Origin: Struthio camelus
Taxonomy: Eukaryota > Chordata > Aves > Struthioniformes > Struthionidae
DNA: 64,000 nucleotides
NCBI RefSeq assembly: GCF_040807025.1
Contig: NC_090967.1
Location: 1,424,001-1,488,000, forward strand
Direction: 5' to 3'
The translations under genes and the position numbers were made by a program. The notes under the pieces were generated by a model. That model did not search any database. It worked only from the letters and a program-made list of their open reading frames with translations, and had not been told where the DNA came from. Position 1 is the stretch's first letter. Each line of letters begins with the position of its first letter. Of this stretch, positions 1 to 13,900 are shown one piece after another.

Positions 1-1934
1 GCTTTCTGCAGATGAAACACAGCAGTAGCTCTGATAGGCTTCACCTGAAAACAGGTTTATAGAACACTTATTTAGCAACAAGCTTTGAGGCTTTGGATGA
101 CCCAATATGTGACACCGCGTTACAGAGCTGAGGCCTAGAACTGTATAGCTCTTTGAGCTCCTGAGCCCTCACCCATCGTCTTCATTCCTAGGTGATCTTT
201 CTGGGCTGGGCTTGTCTGCCAGCAGAAGGCTAGACCAGATGATCATCAGGGCCCTTTTCCAGTAAGAAATCAGAGACTGTGAAAAGCTCTCTAGAACACC
301 GTTCTACACTAAATGCCCTTATGGAGGGGCTAGTGAGCCTAGTCAGCAGTTCCCATCCTAATCTCCCTGATCCTGTGGGGAGGCCCCACTTGTTCATCAT
401 GCTGCCACAAAGACTTCTGCACTATTACCCTGAGCTTGTCTTAAATCTTAAGATCTAAGAGTTTATGCTGTTGCACAACACACAGTGGATCTGTAGCACC
501 CCCCAGTGACTGATTTTGCACAGTAGTTAGAGCAGTTCCCATACACGGGGTGAGCAGGGGATAGAAATGGATCCAAAGTGTAGAAGCACATTCATGAGAA
601 TCCCCAAAATCTTTTACTAAAAAGTCTCAAGTTAGCCTCTCTTGGAAATGTTAGTTTTGGCTCAGCTTTCCAATGAGAAGGAGGATTCTCCTGAGCCTGT
701 CTGACATGCCAGACTTTCGAGTGGCTGCTCTACAATGCTTGTAAGGGAGTAGTTTCTTCCAGGAAAGCCACAGAGATGAAAGAAAAAACATTGAATACCT
801 ACAGTGGCATTCATCTGACCAAAAATGTTTATCTACAGGGCAAGCATCACCCTTGAGCTTATCACCTTGTTCTCCATTTAATACTCAACTTCTAATTCAA
901 AACCCCTAACTTAAAACCCTAAATGAAAAAGAAAAAGATGAACACATTATTCACTTATAACATCTCAGATAGCAGCAGTTATAAATGTTTACAAAAACTG
1001 GGCAAAAATTTGAAAAAAACCATGCTTAATCTACTTCCATCAAGATCAAATCTAAAGTCTTTCTCCCTGCACTCAGCTAATTGCAGTAAATGCTTTTCTG
1101 ACTCAGTTTACTGAGGATGGTGTCCTTTCACCTGCACTGTTTCACCTTTTGCAGTAGGAATGTCGTTCTGATGTGACATAGTAGATTTCTATAGTTTATG
1201 TCTTTCCTGAAGCCGCTGGGGGTTTCATTCACAGAGGGAATCTCTCTTTCTCAAAATTTAGTTACCTCTGATTTGTTATGGAGATTTTTGCTAAGTAAAG
1301 GACCGCTTTACAGTGGTTTACTTCTTCTCAGATGCATTTCCTGTGTTTGGTCTATTAACAACTCCTTAATTCAGCTGGGGTAAAATTCTCCTCAGACCTT
1401 ACTGTGTGTCTGTATATTTGGTATGAAGTGCCTCTGTCCACTGAACTTCATTTTATATTAATGTACATTGACAGACATATTTTATATGTACTTTTATGTG
1501 GGATTACTATGTGCAATTCATTACCAGCTCCTGACTGAGACCAAACATGACAATAATCAGATGTTTTACATGCTAATGAATTTAGCATGCCTAATCTCCA
1601 AAAACCCCGAGAATGATTGGTATTATTTGACTTTTACACATGCATCTACTAGTGCTGGGAAGGGTTGAGGTGATTCTCTGGATAATTTTAGTCAAGGAGA
1701 TTCTCATGTTTTCTGTCTTCTCTAAAGCAGAAGAATTGTTCATTGTGAAGTCTGTTGAATGTGCTGGAGACATGCAGAGAAACACTCCTGTTATCATCTG
1801 GACAAACCTTGAACATTTTGATGTATTTCTTTGACTTCATAGTGTTATTCTTTGAATGAATATCTGATTGATACACAGATTTGCAACTTCGTGATTAGTG
1901 GGATTCTAACATACTGTGTTTTGTTTGTTTGTAG
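1..1934 (+). other. CERS4 intron sequence (5' part of window)
   Basis: This AT-rich, ORF-poor sequence runs up to the exon at 1935. I looked for the preceding homeodomain-type exon (WFRRRRNQDRP-like) and did not find it, so the intron extends beyond the left edge. A short piece resembling a CR1 3' end lies near 215-290. Nothing else was recognised. Confidence 0.6.
215..290 (+). repeat. Possible old CR1 3'-end fragment
   Basis: The stretch reading gctagaccagatgatc and then gggcccttttccag resembles the CR1 3' consensus (ggttggactagatg...ggtcccttccaacc). It is short and diverged. Confidence 0.4.
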
Positions 1935-4900
1935 CTGGAGGTTTACATTTTACATCATTTCCTTCTGCACTGGACTTGCCGTCCTGTATGATGTGAGTAT
2001 ACAAGCAGTGTCACCTGCTGTTCTGCCTAGTGAATGCCTGATAGAATGGCAGATTTCATTATCAAACCTGTCCGTTTGGACCTTTTTATACAGGAGTGCC
2101 CACCAGTCAGTGTATATCCTCTGCACAGCACACTTAAGAGATCACAAACATATTGAACCAGGCTTAATTTAGGATATTTTACAAACTCCAGCTCAAAACA
2201 AGAGGTTTTCTCTTCTTCTGGCAAAGCAGAAGCTAATTTGGATTGCGAGCAGCTGTCTGCATCTGTGAAAGTACATTTCTGTGGTGTGAGAGGTGGGACA
2301 CTTATCTGAGGTTGAAGGATCCTGGGGCCATTTTTTTTCCCTAGGGACTGTTTGTGTGTTGTATCCAATACTTGTTTAAAGTAAAATGCACAGACTTTCT
2401 TTGGAGCATGGACTGCAATTTAAATCTCTTTCACATCTCTTCCTTACACAAGATGTGAGAGGGTCAGACTCATGACTCTTTTCTTGGATTTGATACTCTT
2501 GATACAAATGGAAATACTCCAACAGGAGGAGGCTGAGACTTGAGTGATAAGGGTTTGAATCCCTATAGGCAGAAAAGAGAATGGAAACCATGTGTGTGCT
2601 CTAATCACAGCTGGGACTAGGGACACCAGTCATCCTCTGACACCAGGTCATCGATGAATACATTGAACAAGACTGGACCCAGTACTGACCCCTGGGGGAC
2701 ACCGTTAGCTACAGGCCTCCAACTAGACTGTGCCACTGACCACAATCATACCACAATCACTGACCACATCTTCTCTTTTCCTGGAAGTCTTTTCTTCATT
2801 CTCTGCATATCTTCTAGTTCCCACAAAAAATGAGACATCAGACAACAGTTCTAGATTCATCCCCAGAACCTCCAAACAAGTTAGGGATTCTGTAGCAAAA
2901 TAGCAGGTGATCATGTTGTTAAAAATTGTACCAAAATTAGTATATTTAAGAGAAGGACAATGAATTAATGTGACAGGGCATCTTTACTTCTGACATTTCC
3001 TGACTTTCGCATGTAATCTGAATAGTATTTTAATATGCATTTATTTTCATTTTTGAAAAAAGCAAACTTTAAAATTTAAATTCTCTTGTTAAATTCTGGT
3101 GTTGTGTAGTGAGCTTTAGACTCACTACCCAAACCCTAGCTCCATGAGTCGGTGAAATAGCAGATAGCAATAGAAAGTCGTCTCACATTAGGCCATCAGA
3201 AATCAGAATTATTTGCTGATAGCAGAGAAAGGATTAAGTTCAGAGATCTGAGGTTCCTTTCTGGATTACGGAACATGGTGTGCTATAGCAGTTTCAGAGT
3301 GTTTTGCTCCATCCTCTCTAATTCCACATCACACATCTTTCCTGGTTCCATGCCTGTATTTACTCTAAATCCTACTCCTCATCCTACTCCCAACCAGCAG
3401 CAGACTGTGTCTGCTGCATACTCCTCCTAATTACCACTGCTTCCTCCTTCCCTTCTGCATTGCTTGTGTACCAGCAGGTGCTTAGTAAGAGAACAGGAAA
3501 TGGTGTCTTCCTGCTTAAAGCTGTGGTATCTGGAGCCTTGTAGAACTGTTACTGAAAATTATTTCTGCAGCTGTGATGTAGAATATCATCCCTGTACAGA
3601 CTAGAACATGCTTGCTGTGGTCAAATCTAGACACTGTGAAGGGTCAGAGCATGCTCCATGGAGCAGGAACTTTTGGAGACTTCAGCTGCCGAATTTCTAT
3701 GAAAGTTTCTATGCTGCCAAGTTTCTAGTCATTACCAAGTTTCTGTGAAGTGTAAACAAAGTAGGATTTTTTCAGAGGTTTGTTACTTAACAGGCTGCAG
3801 CATGATCTTCACAGAGCAAAAACATGTTCCTGACACCCTGTGGTCCAAACCATAGAGGTTCTTAATGAAATAGTTGTATGAATATTTTAATTTATTCAAA
3901 ATATATTTTCCCACCCCTTGAACTTGAAAAAGGCTACAACAAGTTGGTAGAAATTTTCCCTGGGCCATTTTTTTTTGGAAGTGGGTTCACAGCCTGTGAA
4001 ATTTCAGCTCAATAGTCATGAATTGGCAATGTCACAAGCAACTGCAAATCACTGTAGTGGAAGTCTCTTGGCAACTAAATTCCAGACAGCACTACCAGCT
4101 CTGCCTATAACAAAACACAGTAAAATCTATAACAAAAAGCAAGCAAAAGGAATTAGGCAGCTAGTAAGAGAACAATCCCTCTGGCATTCTCATATTCATG
4201 TTGCATTTTCTTTCCAGAAGCCTTGGCTTTGGAACCATAGAGAGTGCTGGACAGGATATCCACAACAGGTGAGTCATGCAGGAGTGAAAATTGCTGTTAA
4301 AATTCATGTATTGTTTTAGGATCTCTTTCCAAAATCAGGTTGTGTTAATGAGAACAGAGAGGGCACTGAATTAAATTCAGGCCAATGAGCCCCACAAATT
4401 AAAAAACAGATCCCTGTCTAGCCAGAACATTTTTGTATCTGTCTTAATCTAAACACAATAGAGGAGGAATTGGTACAGCAGAAGGAGAATCTGCAGAAGT
4501 AAGAGGAAAGTGAGAGGTCTGACCAGATAAACCAAGAAACTGAAAAATGTGAGTCTTCCAAGGTTGTTTAGTTTTTAGAAGAGATTGAGGCCAGAGAAGG
4601 TCATGTTGTCTGAGGAGAAGAACTGAAGACTTTGGTGGAGAGTGTTGAGAGAAGAGGGCGTGCTCTGAATGGTAAGTTCTTTCAGCTGTACGGAAGAATC
4701 CTGTCCATAGTGTTCCCCTACTGGCTCATTTCCCAGTGGAACTGGCAGTATGGCCAGTAGCAATAGCACATCATTCCCATTAAGTTCAGAGGATGTTCTC
4801 TTACAGTTTTACAATGTGTGTTCTCTATTTTTTCACATCAGCACTGTGAAAAGCTATCCAGAGGGCTGGAGAGCATACATCTCTTATCAGCCCGGACCAA

Positions 4901-7900
4901 AATAATCTCAAAGAAAATTGCCAGCCAGGCACAAAATCTGCTCCTTGGTCATCAACACAAGGAGCAAGATAGCAACAAAAAGCCAGGTACTTTTTGCCCA
5001 GCAGCCTCCCTGGCTATTCATACTTCCATAGCTGAGAAATTGAAAGGGGTAGAATGGGGGCTTCCCCTGCTGAGCACAGGAGCTTTTGACTGCTCTGCCT
5101 TTCCCTTTATATTTTTATGTGCTCTAAATTCTCTAGAGAAGACAATTATAGCCTGTTGTGTAGCAGCAGCCTTCCTATATCTTGCTGCTGTGGATGCTAC
5201 AGCAGGCACATAAAAAAGAGCTAAATTTCTTTAAAGTGAAAAAGCTGATTTCAACTTCTGAAGAGGTTTTTCTGTACCATTAGAGAAGCTGTCTGCTACA
5301 GGCTTGATTAGCATTATGAACAAGTTAGTCAGAATACTGGATACCATTTCATTCCTGCTCCAAAGGTGGACAATTTTGGTTTGCTGTAGCCTCCAGGACA
5401 GCATACTTGGCAGCAGGAAGCAAGAATCATTGGGCACTGTGGAGCTCATACAGTGGGACTGGTCCATGCAAGCTAAACAAATCTCATGAAGATCTGGAAT
5501 ACTCCCTTGCCTTTTATCTCCTGGGAAGTATTTCCAGGATGTCATGGTAGGACCAGGAGAGTCTGAGCTAAGAAGGGCAAAGGAAAAGATAATTTAGTAT
5601 CATTAGCTGAATTAAGGTTGCTGAATTAAGGCAGCTTGAATCTGCCTTTTATGGGATGTGTCAGGTACCAGCAAGAGTGTGTTGTTCCACAAGGGAAAGT
5701 TAGCTGGGAGCTAAAGGTGACAGCAAGGCGGTTGGGGCAGTTGTCCTCTCTGACAAGGGGCACAGTCCACACAAACAGAGCAAGAAGAGCAAAACACGTC
5801 TGGTAACTAGAGTCAGCCATGAGTTCAAATCACCAGACAAGTCTGTAGTGATGAGATAGGTCTAATGCCAAGCCAGTGGATCTAGATCAGTGAAATACAG
5901 AACCAGGCACAACATATAACATAGTTCAGGCACGGACTGATGGCAGAGGCCTGAGCTGAAATGCAGCTCCTGCGCCAAGGGGTGGAGGCCCCGATGAGAT
6001 TTCTCACTGCGCTTTCTCACATAGCTCTTTTCACAACAGTGTCATCCAAGATTACACAGCTGTGCCATATCAGAACTGCCCTTGAACACAGGCAGCTAAA
6101 CCTCTAGAATGGAAGGAAGAGCTTGCAGAGCCTGTTGCTATACTCAGGGCCTTGACAGTGTGATTGAAAGTCCAGTGAAGCTGATGGAAAGGTTCCTATC
6201 GACTTAGTGGATTTTGGATTACTTTCACGGAATCAGAGAATCACCGAATAGCTGGGGTTAGAGATCCCAGCTCTAGACCTCTGGATGACCTCTAGAGATC
6301 AACTGGTCCCTGCTCAAGCGGAGTCAGCTAGAGCAGCTTACCCATGCCCATGTCTAATAGAGTTTTGATTATCTCCAAGAATGGAGATTCTACAGCCTCT
6401 CTGGGGAACCTGTAATTCATTATTTACCTGTTCCAGTCCAAATGCCTGATAAATGTTTCTAGCAGGGTAAGTTTCCTGTGAATAATCCTGCAGGAAGCTA
6501 CCATGCACAGGATTTTAAAGTACTAGAATTTCCCAGATAAGAAATCAAAATTTTCATTAACTGAAGAGGAGGCTGAAGGACAACTGGATCACAGTACCAA
6601 CACAAAATGAAGGAAGCCTATGTTCCAGAGCTTTGGGGCCTGTTAGACAAAGCTAGAACAAGATCCTGTGATGTACATTGACATCTGCAAATCCGTAAAG
6701 GGAATTATAATGCACAACTTTAACAGTATGAACCACTGGAACAAGAACAGAATACATGAGTGAAGAATGAGGTAATATCTTTCAAGCTGAGTCTTCAAAC
6801 AATCTTTCTGCTGTCACTCAAAGGCAGAAATTTTAGGGGCAAATCTGTAGTGAGGTGTAAAAGTCGAAATATTCCAACAGGTAGTGTTTGAATAGCAATG
6901 AAAGACTAAAAGACCTCTTGGGAAGAAAGCCAATATCACCCCACCCTTCCAAAAGGGCAAGAAGGAGGAGCCAGGGAACGACAGGCCTGTCAGCCTCCCC
7001 TCCTTCCCTGGAAAGCTGATGGAACAGCTCCTCCTGGAGGTCCTCTCTAAGCATGTGGAGGTCAAGAAGGTGATCAGGCGTAGTCAGCGTGGATTCACCA
7101 AAGGGAAATCATGCTGGACCAATCGGATAGCCTTCTGGGAGGGAACGACTGGCTGGGTAGATGAGGGCAGAGCAGTGGATGTGGTCTCCCTGGCCTTCAG
7201 CAAGGCTTCCAACACTGTCTCCCATCACATCCTCCTAGGCAAGCTCAGGAAGTGTGGGCTAGACGAGTGGACGGTGAGGTGGATTGAGAAGTGGCTGGAT
7301 GGCCGAGCTCAGAGGGTTGTGGTGAATGGCGCAGAGTCAAGTTGGAGGTCTGTAGTTAGCGGTACCCCCCAGGGGTCAGTCCTGGGTCCAGTCTTGTTCA
7401 ACGTATTTATCGATGACCTGGAGGAAGGGACAGAGTGCACCCTCAGCAAGTTTGCTGATGATACTAAAGTGGGGAGGATTGGCTGACACAGCAGAAGGCT
7501 GTGCTGCCATGGAGAGGGACCTGGACAGGCTGGAGAGGTGGGCGGAGAGGAGCCTCCTGTAGTTCAACAAAGGCAAGTGCAAGGTCCTGCACCTAGGCAG
7601 GAAGAATCCCCTGCGCCAGTACAGGCTGGGGGTTGACCTGCTGGAAAGCAGCCCTGCAGAGAAGGAGCTGGGAGTGCTGGTGGACAAGTTAAGCATGAGG
7701 CAGCAGTGTGCCCTTGTGGCCAAGAAGGCCAATGGTCTCCTGGGGTGCATGAGGCAGAGTGTTGCCAGCAGGTGGAGGGAGGTGATCCTCCTCCTCTCCT
7801 CAGCCCTGCTGAGGCCTCACCTGGAGTACTGTGTCCACTTCTGGGCTCCCCAGTCCAAGAGAGACATGGCCCTACTGGAGAGAGAGAGTCCAGCAGTGGC

Positions 7901-10900
7901 CTGTGAAGATGAGGAGGGGACTGGAGCATCTCTCCTCTGAAGAAAGACTGCGAGAGCTGGGCCTGTTCAGCCTGGAGAAGAGAAGACTGAGACGGGATCT
8001 CATAAACGTGTATAAGTATCTGAAGGGGGCGTGTCAAGAGGATGGGGCCAGACTCTTCTCCGTGGTGCCCAGCGACAGGACAAGAGGCAACGGGCAGAAA
8101 CTGAACCACAGGAGGTTCCACCTAAACCTGAGAAAAAACTTCTTGACTGTGAGGGTGACAGAGCATTGGAACAGGTTGCCCGGAGAGGTGGTGGAGTCTC
8201 CTTTGCTGGAGATATTCAAAACCCGCCTGGATGTGATCCTGGGCAATATGCTCTAGGTGACCCTGCTTGAACAGGGAGGTTGGACTAGATGCTCTCCAGA
8301 GGTCCCTTCCAACCTAAACGTTTCTGTGATTCTGTATCTTGTCCTGTACATTTGCAATACATATTCTTTTCCAGAAAGATCCAAGCCATGATAAGCCACA
8401 CAACACTTTTTAGCACCTATAACTAACAGAGAAGACCAAAACCCCGTCTAGTAAAGTCCCACCGAAAAGAGAAGGAAAGGTCAGGGACATACCTGTGTCA
8501 TAGCAGGAGCAAGGAATGTATTAAATACAATCGCTTTTAACAGACCATGCCCTGTGCTAGAGATGAGGGCAAAAGAACTCTCGCAGATAATCGTCTCTTT
8601 GAAAAAAAGTGCTTCTGATCCAGAACTGGTGTTTGATTAAACCCCAGAGTGTGAACAGGGCACACCAGCCTGAGAGATGTTAATACCGCACAGTAGCACG
8701 AATGCATCCAAAAGCAAACGAAAAGCTATGGAGACCATAAATCAATACTTTGAATAGAAAAAGCCTAAATTAATTGGTATTTGGGAGCACTGTGCTCCAA
8801 GATGCTTTGCTAGTTGCAAAGCCTCTTCAGTCATAAGAATTTTTTATCAAATAGGGTCTGTTTGTCAGAGAAAAATTACTTATTAAATAGTATATGTCTT
8901 GCTTAGTGGGTCCAAGCTGTTAGTTTTCCAGCTATAAGACCCTAGAAAAATTAGCCAGAAGAATACTGATAACTGTTCACACTGGGTTTGTACTTCCTCC
9001 TACCCCCCACTTCAGTTTTGATTAGACTGAAAAAACATGGTAAGAGTCCGAGATCTCTGAAGCATCTCCTTGAATCCTAACAAAGGGAATAATTTTTTTG
9101 AGGTATTGCTTATCTATTTCACAGATATACAGTATAGGTATTTTTTAAAGCTCTGTACTGACTTCTCAGGAATCTGCACAGGGCTGTAGAAATTCTAAAA
9201 ATATTCAGGATCTACTAGCAATATGCCTGGTTCCCTTGACCTTCCACATAGTGCAGCACGAAGTGGAGTTTTCTCTGTTCTTTGTTTTCACCTCAGCACA
9301 GATGCCGTTAAGTAAATGACTGCATTGTTCAGTTGAAGTATTTTCCCCTAAAATTGCAAGAATCATCCCTTGTTGGTTTGGTTGTCTGATATTTGGCCTT
9401 GGAAGGAGTCTTCACTTCAGCCCTTGCTCTGTCTTACCTGATGGGTGTGTTACTGTCTCTCCCTTCATGTTGCAGCCTCTCCAGCCCTCTCTGTTCTGGT
9501 ACTACTTGCTAGAGCTCTCCTTCTACTGCTCACTTGTCTTCACCCTGCCCTTTGATGTGAAGAGGAAGGTGAGTGACAGTCCCAGAGAAGAGTCAGAAAC
9601 ACAACATGAGCCTAGCAGAGACAGGAAAACTGATGAATCTCTGCCAGTTAGGCTGCATGTGTTCCTATGAGCCAGTGCCCCAACCGCTGCATGATTGCAT
9701 GGACATAGACCTGCATGAGGCTGGGAATATACCTTTATAAAGGGAGAGTGGTTGGGAGTCTTCATCAGAGAGGCTAGGGGTATGAGATGAATGTATAAAC
9801 TGGTAAGCATGCATGTGGGCACAGAGTGGAGATGGAGATGGGCGCTGCTACATGGCAGAAAGGAAGCTCTATGTGTCTGAATTTGTCTGTACTGAATCAT
9901 CAGCTCATATTATTCCATCATCTGATTTGAGCTACCACCAGACCTGGTATAAAGACAGAGAGAACATTCTTTGCTGTGAGATCCTCAATTTACACCATAA
10001 ACTCGTCACTCTTGGGTCTCTTGGTTGCCTACAGTTCTAGAATGTGTCTGGTCAAAGATTTTTATCGGTTAGACCTTATAGCGGGAGGTTTCTTACTTAA
10101 CAGGGTAGAGAGATTTTATTGCTGCTGCAGGAGACATGCTCTAACCAGGGAGAAAGCACACTGTGTATCTTACTCTCTTATGTCCTCTTTCTCATTAGGA
10201 CTTCAAGGAACAAATAGTCCATCACGCTGCAACCATCTTCCTGATCAGTTTCTCGTACTGTGCCAATTACATCCGCATTGGGACACTGGTGATGGTGATT
10301 CACGATGCTTCTGATTGCTTCCTAGAGGTAAGCCCCACTGCTTATGTGCAAGGCAAAGCCTAGGTGGGGGTGGTGCTCTTCAGCCAAAGGGTGTATGTTG
10401 ATTACCACAGTATGGGCAGAGCATGATGGGGCTTTCACAGACAACTCAGTATTGATCTCCTGGCCCATCCCAGGCCTTTCTGCAGAGAGCCAGGAGGAGG
10501 CATGATTACCCCCATGCAGAAGCCTCCTGGAGCATGTGCAGATGAACTGTCTTGGTCTGCTGTCTTTTATTGTTCTTTGTCTTTCCAGCCAACTAAGATA
10601 CTGAATTATATGAAGTGGAAAAAAACTTGTGACTGCCTGTTTATGATCTTCTCAGCTGTTTTCCTCATCAGCCGCCTGGTCATTTTCCCCTACGTGTGAG
10701 TCTGTGCTGCAGTCAAGGAAAATGGAAAAGTTACCTCGTCAGAGGCAGGACAGTTCAGCTAAGCGCTCGATCTCTTGTGCAGCCCTTTTTTTTTAAATTC
10801 TTGAGCTCCTGTCTTGAGCCTGCTCTCTGCATAGGCTACAGCGCCACATGGCTGTTAAATCTGCCTTGGGGTATACTGGGATGGTCTGCTATGGAGTTCA

Positions 10901-13900
10901 TAGAGTAGTCATAAAGGTCTAAAGTATATTGCAGAGGAGGAGCCCTCCTGAAGGCCTCTCCTCGGAAGAGAGCTCTATCCTCCTAATTTCTGGTGGGTAA
11001 CTGAGGGTTGATTCACAAGGGCTATATATATGAACAGAGCGACTGACCTGAAACTTCCTCTGTGACTAGAGCTTTCTGAGATTGGCTTACTACAGCACTG
11101 CTAAGAACAAACTCCAATTCCTTCTCTCTTGCAGAGTGCTCTATAACACATACTATTACTCCATGGAGATATTCCAACCCTTCTTTGGATACTACTTCAT
11201 GAACACTCTTCTGATAACTCTGCAGCTGCTCCATGTTTTCTGGTCCTACCTAATTATTCATATGGTCTACAAGTTCATCCTCCAGGGCACGGTACAGATC
11301 AGTTTGCAGTCTTCCCGTACTTCACGTGTGGAGGGAGGGTCCCCCTAGACCGCTTGGTTGAGCACGGGGTTCATCCAGGATGGATTCTTTCTTACCGTGC
11401 TGGTGAAATTATAGACATGGACTCCTAGCACTGTGGTAAAAGAGGCAATTTTAATATTGTTAGGCAAAGCTGATGAAAAAGGTAAAATTGCTATTAATCT
11501 GCATAGCCTTGGGCACACTTCTGATGGTTGTATTCAAGAAAAATGTGGGTTGGACTCCAGGGAAGATTTCTCTGAGCAAAGCCAGTGACATCCGAGTAAA
11601 GATCCCAACATCTGGACCAGTATGATTTGCATTTGTCACAGAACTAAGAAACCAGGGGAGGAGAAGTTGTCATGAGTGATGAGGCCAGTGCAAAAGTGCC
11701 TTCCTCTATGTTTTGAGTAGATTCTTACGCTATTTTAGATGTCTACACAATAGATATTTCTGTTATGATAGCTGTCTGGACTCTTTTTATAGCAATAGAA
11801 GCAAAGAAGCAAGTCCAAAGCATTCAAGATTGCACTCAACTAATGCCAGTTCATCTCTGTCAGTCATAGAGCAACCCTAGATGAATTTCTGAGATGTAGC
11901 TGTATAAACTTAAGTGACATGAATCCCACTCTTTCTGACTACAGCCTGTAGTATCTGCTGCGAGACCAAACTGCTGCACAGCATGAAATCCTTTCCTAAA
12001 TCAAAGGCATGACCTAATGACATTAGGCCACAAGCCAGGAATACAGTCCGGGAGAAACAAGTCAATGCTTGTGAGAGTTGACCTCACAGCCTGGGATGAA
12101 TTGTTTTAGTAGCATCCAACTGTGGCAATCTTAGAGGAACTGAGAACTAGCATGAAAGGCTTGTCTTCATCCATATTGTCCATGTCTTCTTTATCTGCCA
12201 TTCCTTAAAACAGCACAGAGAAAACTACTTGCAAATTTAAAATAAAAAAAAAAACTCTTGCAGAACAGAGAATGCAGAGGCATTAGGTTTGACAGCACTA
12301 CTGTTGCTTTCCTAGTTCTAGTCTGTGCTCAACTACCGTTGCAGTGATTACAGTGTAATGAGCAATGAGCCATCAGGAAGAAAAATCACAGAATCACAGA
12401 ATCGTTTAGGTTGGAAGGGACCTCTGGAGAGCATCTAGTCCAACCTCCCTGTTCAAGCAGGGTCACCTAGAGCATATTGTCCAGGATCACATCCAGATGG
12501 GTTTTGAATATCTCCAGCAAAGGAGACTCCACCACCTCTCCGGGCAACCTGTTCCAATGCTCTGTCACCCTCACAGTCAAGAAGTTTTTTCTCAGGTTTA
12601 GGTGGAACCTCCTGTGGTTCAGTTTCTGCCCGTTGCCTCTTGTCCTGTCGCTGGGCACCACGGAGAAGAGATTGGCCCCATCCTCTTGACACGCCCCCTT
12701 CAGATACTTATACACGTTTATGAGATCCCGTCTCAGTCTTCTCTTCTCCAGGCTGAACAGGCCCAGCTCTCGCAGTCTTTCTTCAGAGGAGAGATGCTCC
12801 AGTCCCCTCCTCATCTTCACAGGCCACTGCTGGACTCTCTCTCTCCAGTAGGGCCATGTCTCTCTTGGACTGGGGAGCCCAGAAGTGGACACAGTACTCC
12901 AGGTGAGGCCTCAGCAGGGCTGAGGAGAGGAGGAGGATCACCTCCCTCCACCTGCTGGCAACACTCTGCCTCATGCACCCCAGGAGACCATTGGCCTTCT
13001 TGGCCACCAGGGCACACTGCTGCCTCATGCTTAACTTGTTGTCCACCAGCACTCCCAGCTCCTTCTCTGCAGGGCTGCTTTCCAGCAGGTCAACCCCCAG
13101 CCTGTACTGGCGCAGGGGATTCTTCCTGCCTAGGTGCAGGACCTTGCACTTGCCTTTGTTGAACTACAGGAGGCTCCTCTTCGCCCATCTCTCCAGCCTG
13201 TCCAGGTCCCTCTGAATGGCAGCACAAAATACTCAAGGACATCCAGAATTCTTCCATTTTATCTAAAAATCATCCATCACATTTGATGCAAGAATATATT
13301 TGGGAGCTTTCCATATTGAGCAGTGCATAACAAAGAATAATAGTCCTTAAACTTACCTGTATCAGTGCTGATAAGTTTTAGTAGCCCAAAACAGTATCAG
13401 CAAGAATAGAGAAGTTTCCCCTTTTGAGAGAGCAAGCCTTGAAATTCTCACACCAGTAAGAAGCTTGGATTCTTCTCATGGGTCTTTCTGATCTCCAGAA
13501 TTTTTCTCCCTGGCTTCAGGATATCTGACTCACCTTCTCATATGATGTCCCCTAATCTTCAGTAATTAGAATTCTGCCTAGATCTTGAAGTAAGAGATTC
13601 AATTTCCTCATACAGGTGACCTGTGATGCCTCTTTGTAATCCATGCAATGGATTCCTTTGTGAATCTTAATAGGTGTAAGGCCTCAGCCACATTCTATGG
13701 CAGTGAATAAAAGAATATAGAAGTACTGATTATTCTTTGTCCTTATGCTGCAAATCAAGGCTATTGCTACCTAGTATCTGAGCTGCCAGTTGAATGACAT
13801 GAGGTCATTCAAGGAGGCAGCTTGCATTCAGTGCAAGTTTAGATTTTTACAAATTCTACCTGTTTTTACATGTAGTGTTGTCTAGAAAGGACATCAGACT

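Noticed and set aside
1-1934. Homeodomain-type CERS exon expected before the exon at 1935
   Set aside because: No RRRRNQDRP-like stretch was found in any frame; the exon must lie left of the window.
5626-5820. 64-codon minus-strand frame starting [23 protein letters not shown], signal-peptide-like
   Set aside because: It is a short single frame in a CERS4 intron with no recognisable domain, no splice partner and no repeat; chance is the simplest explanation.
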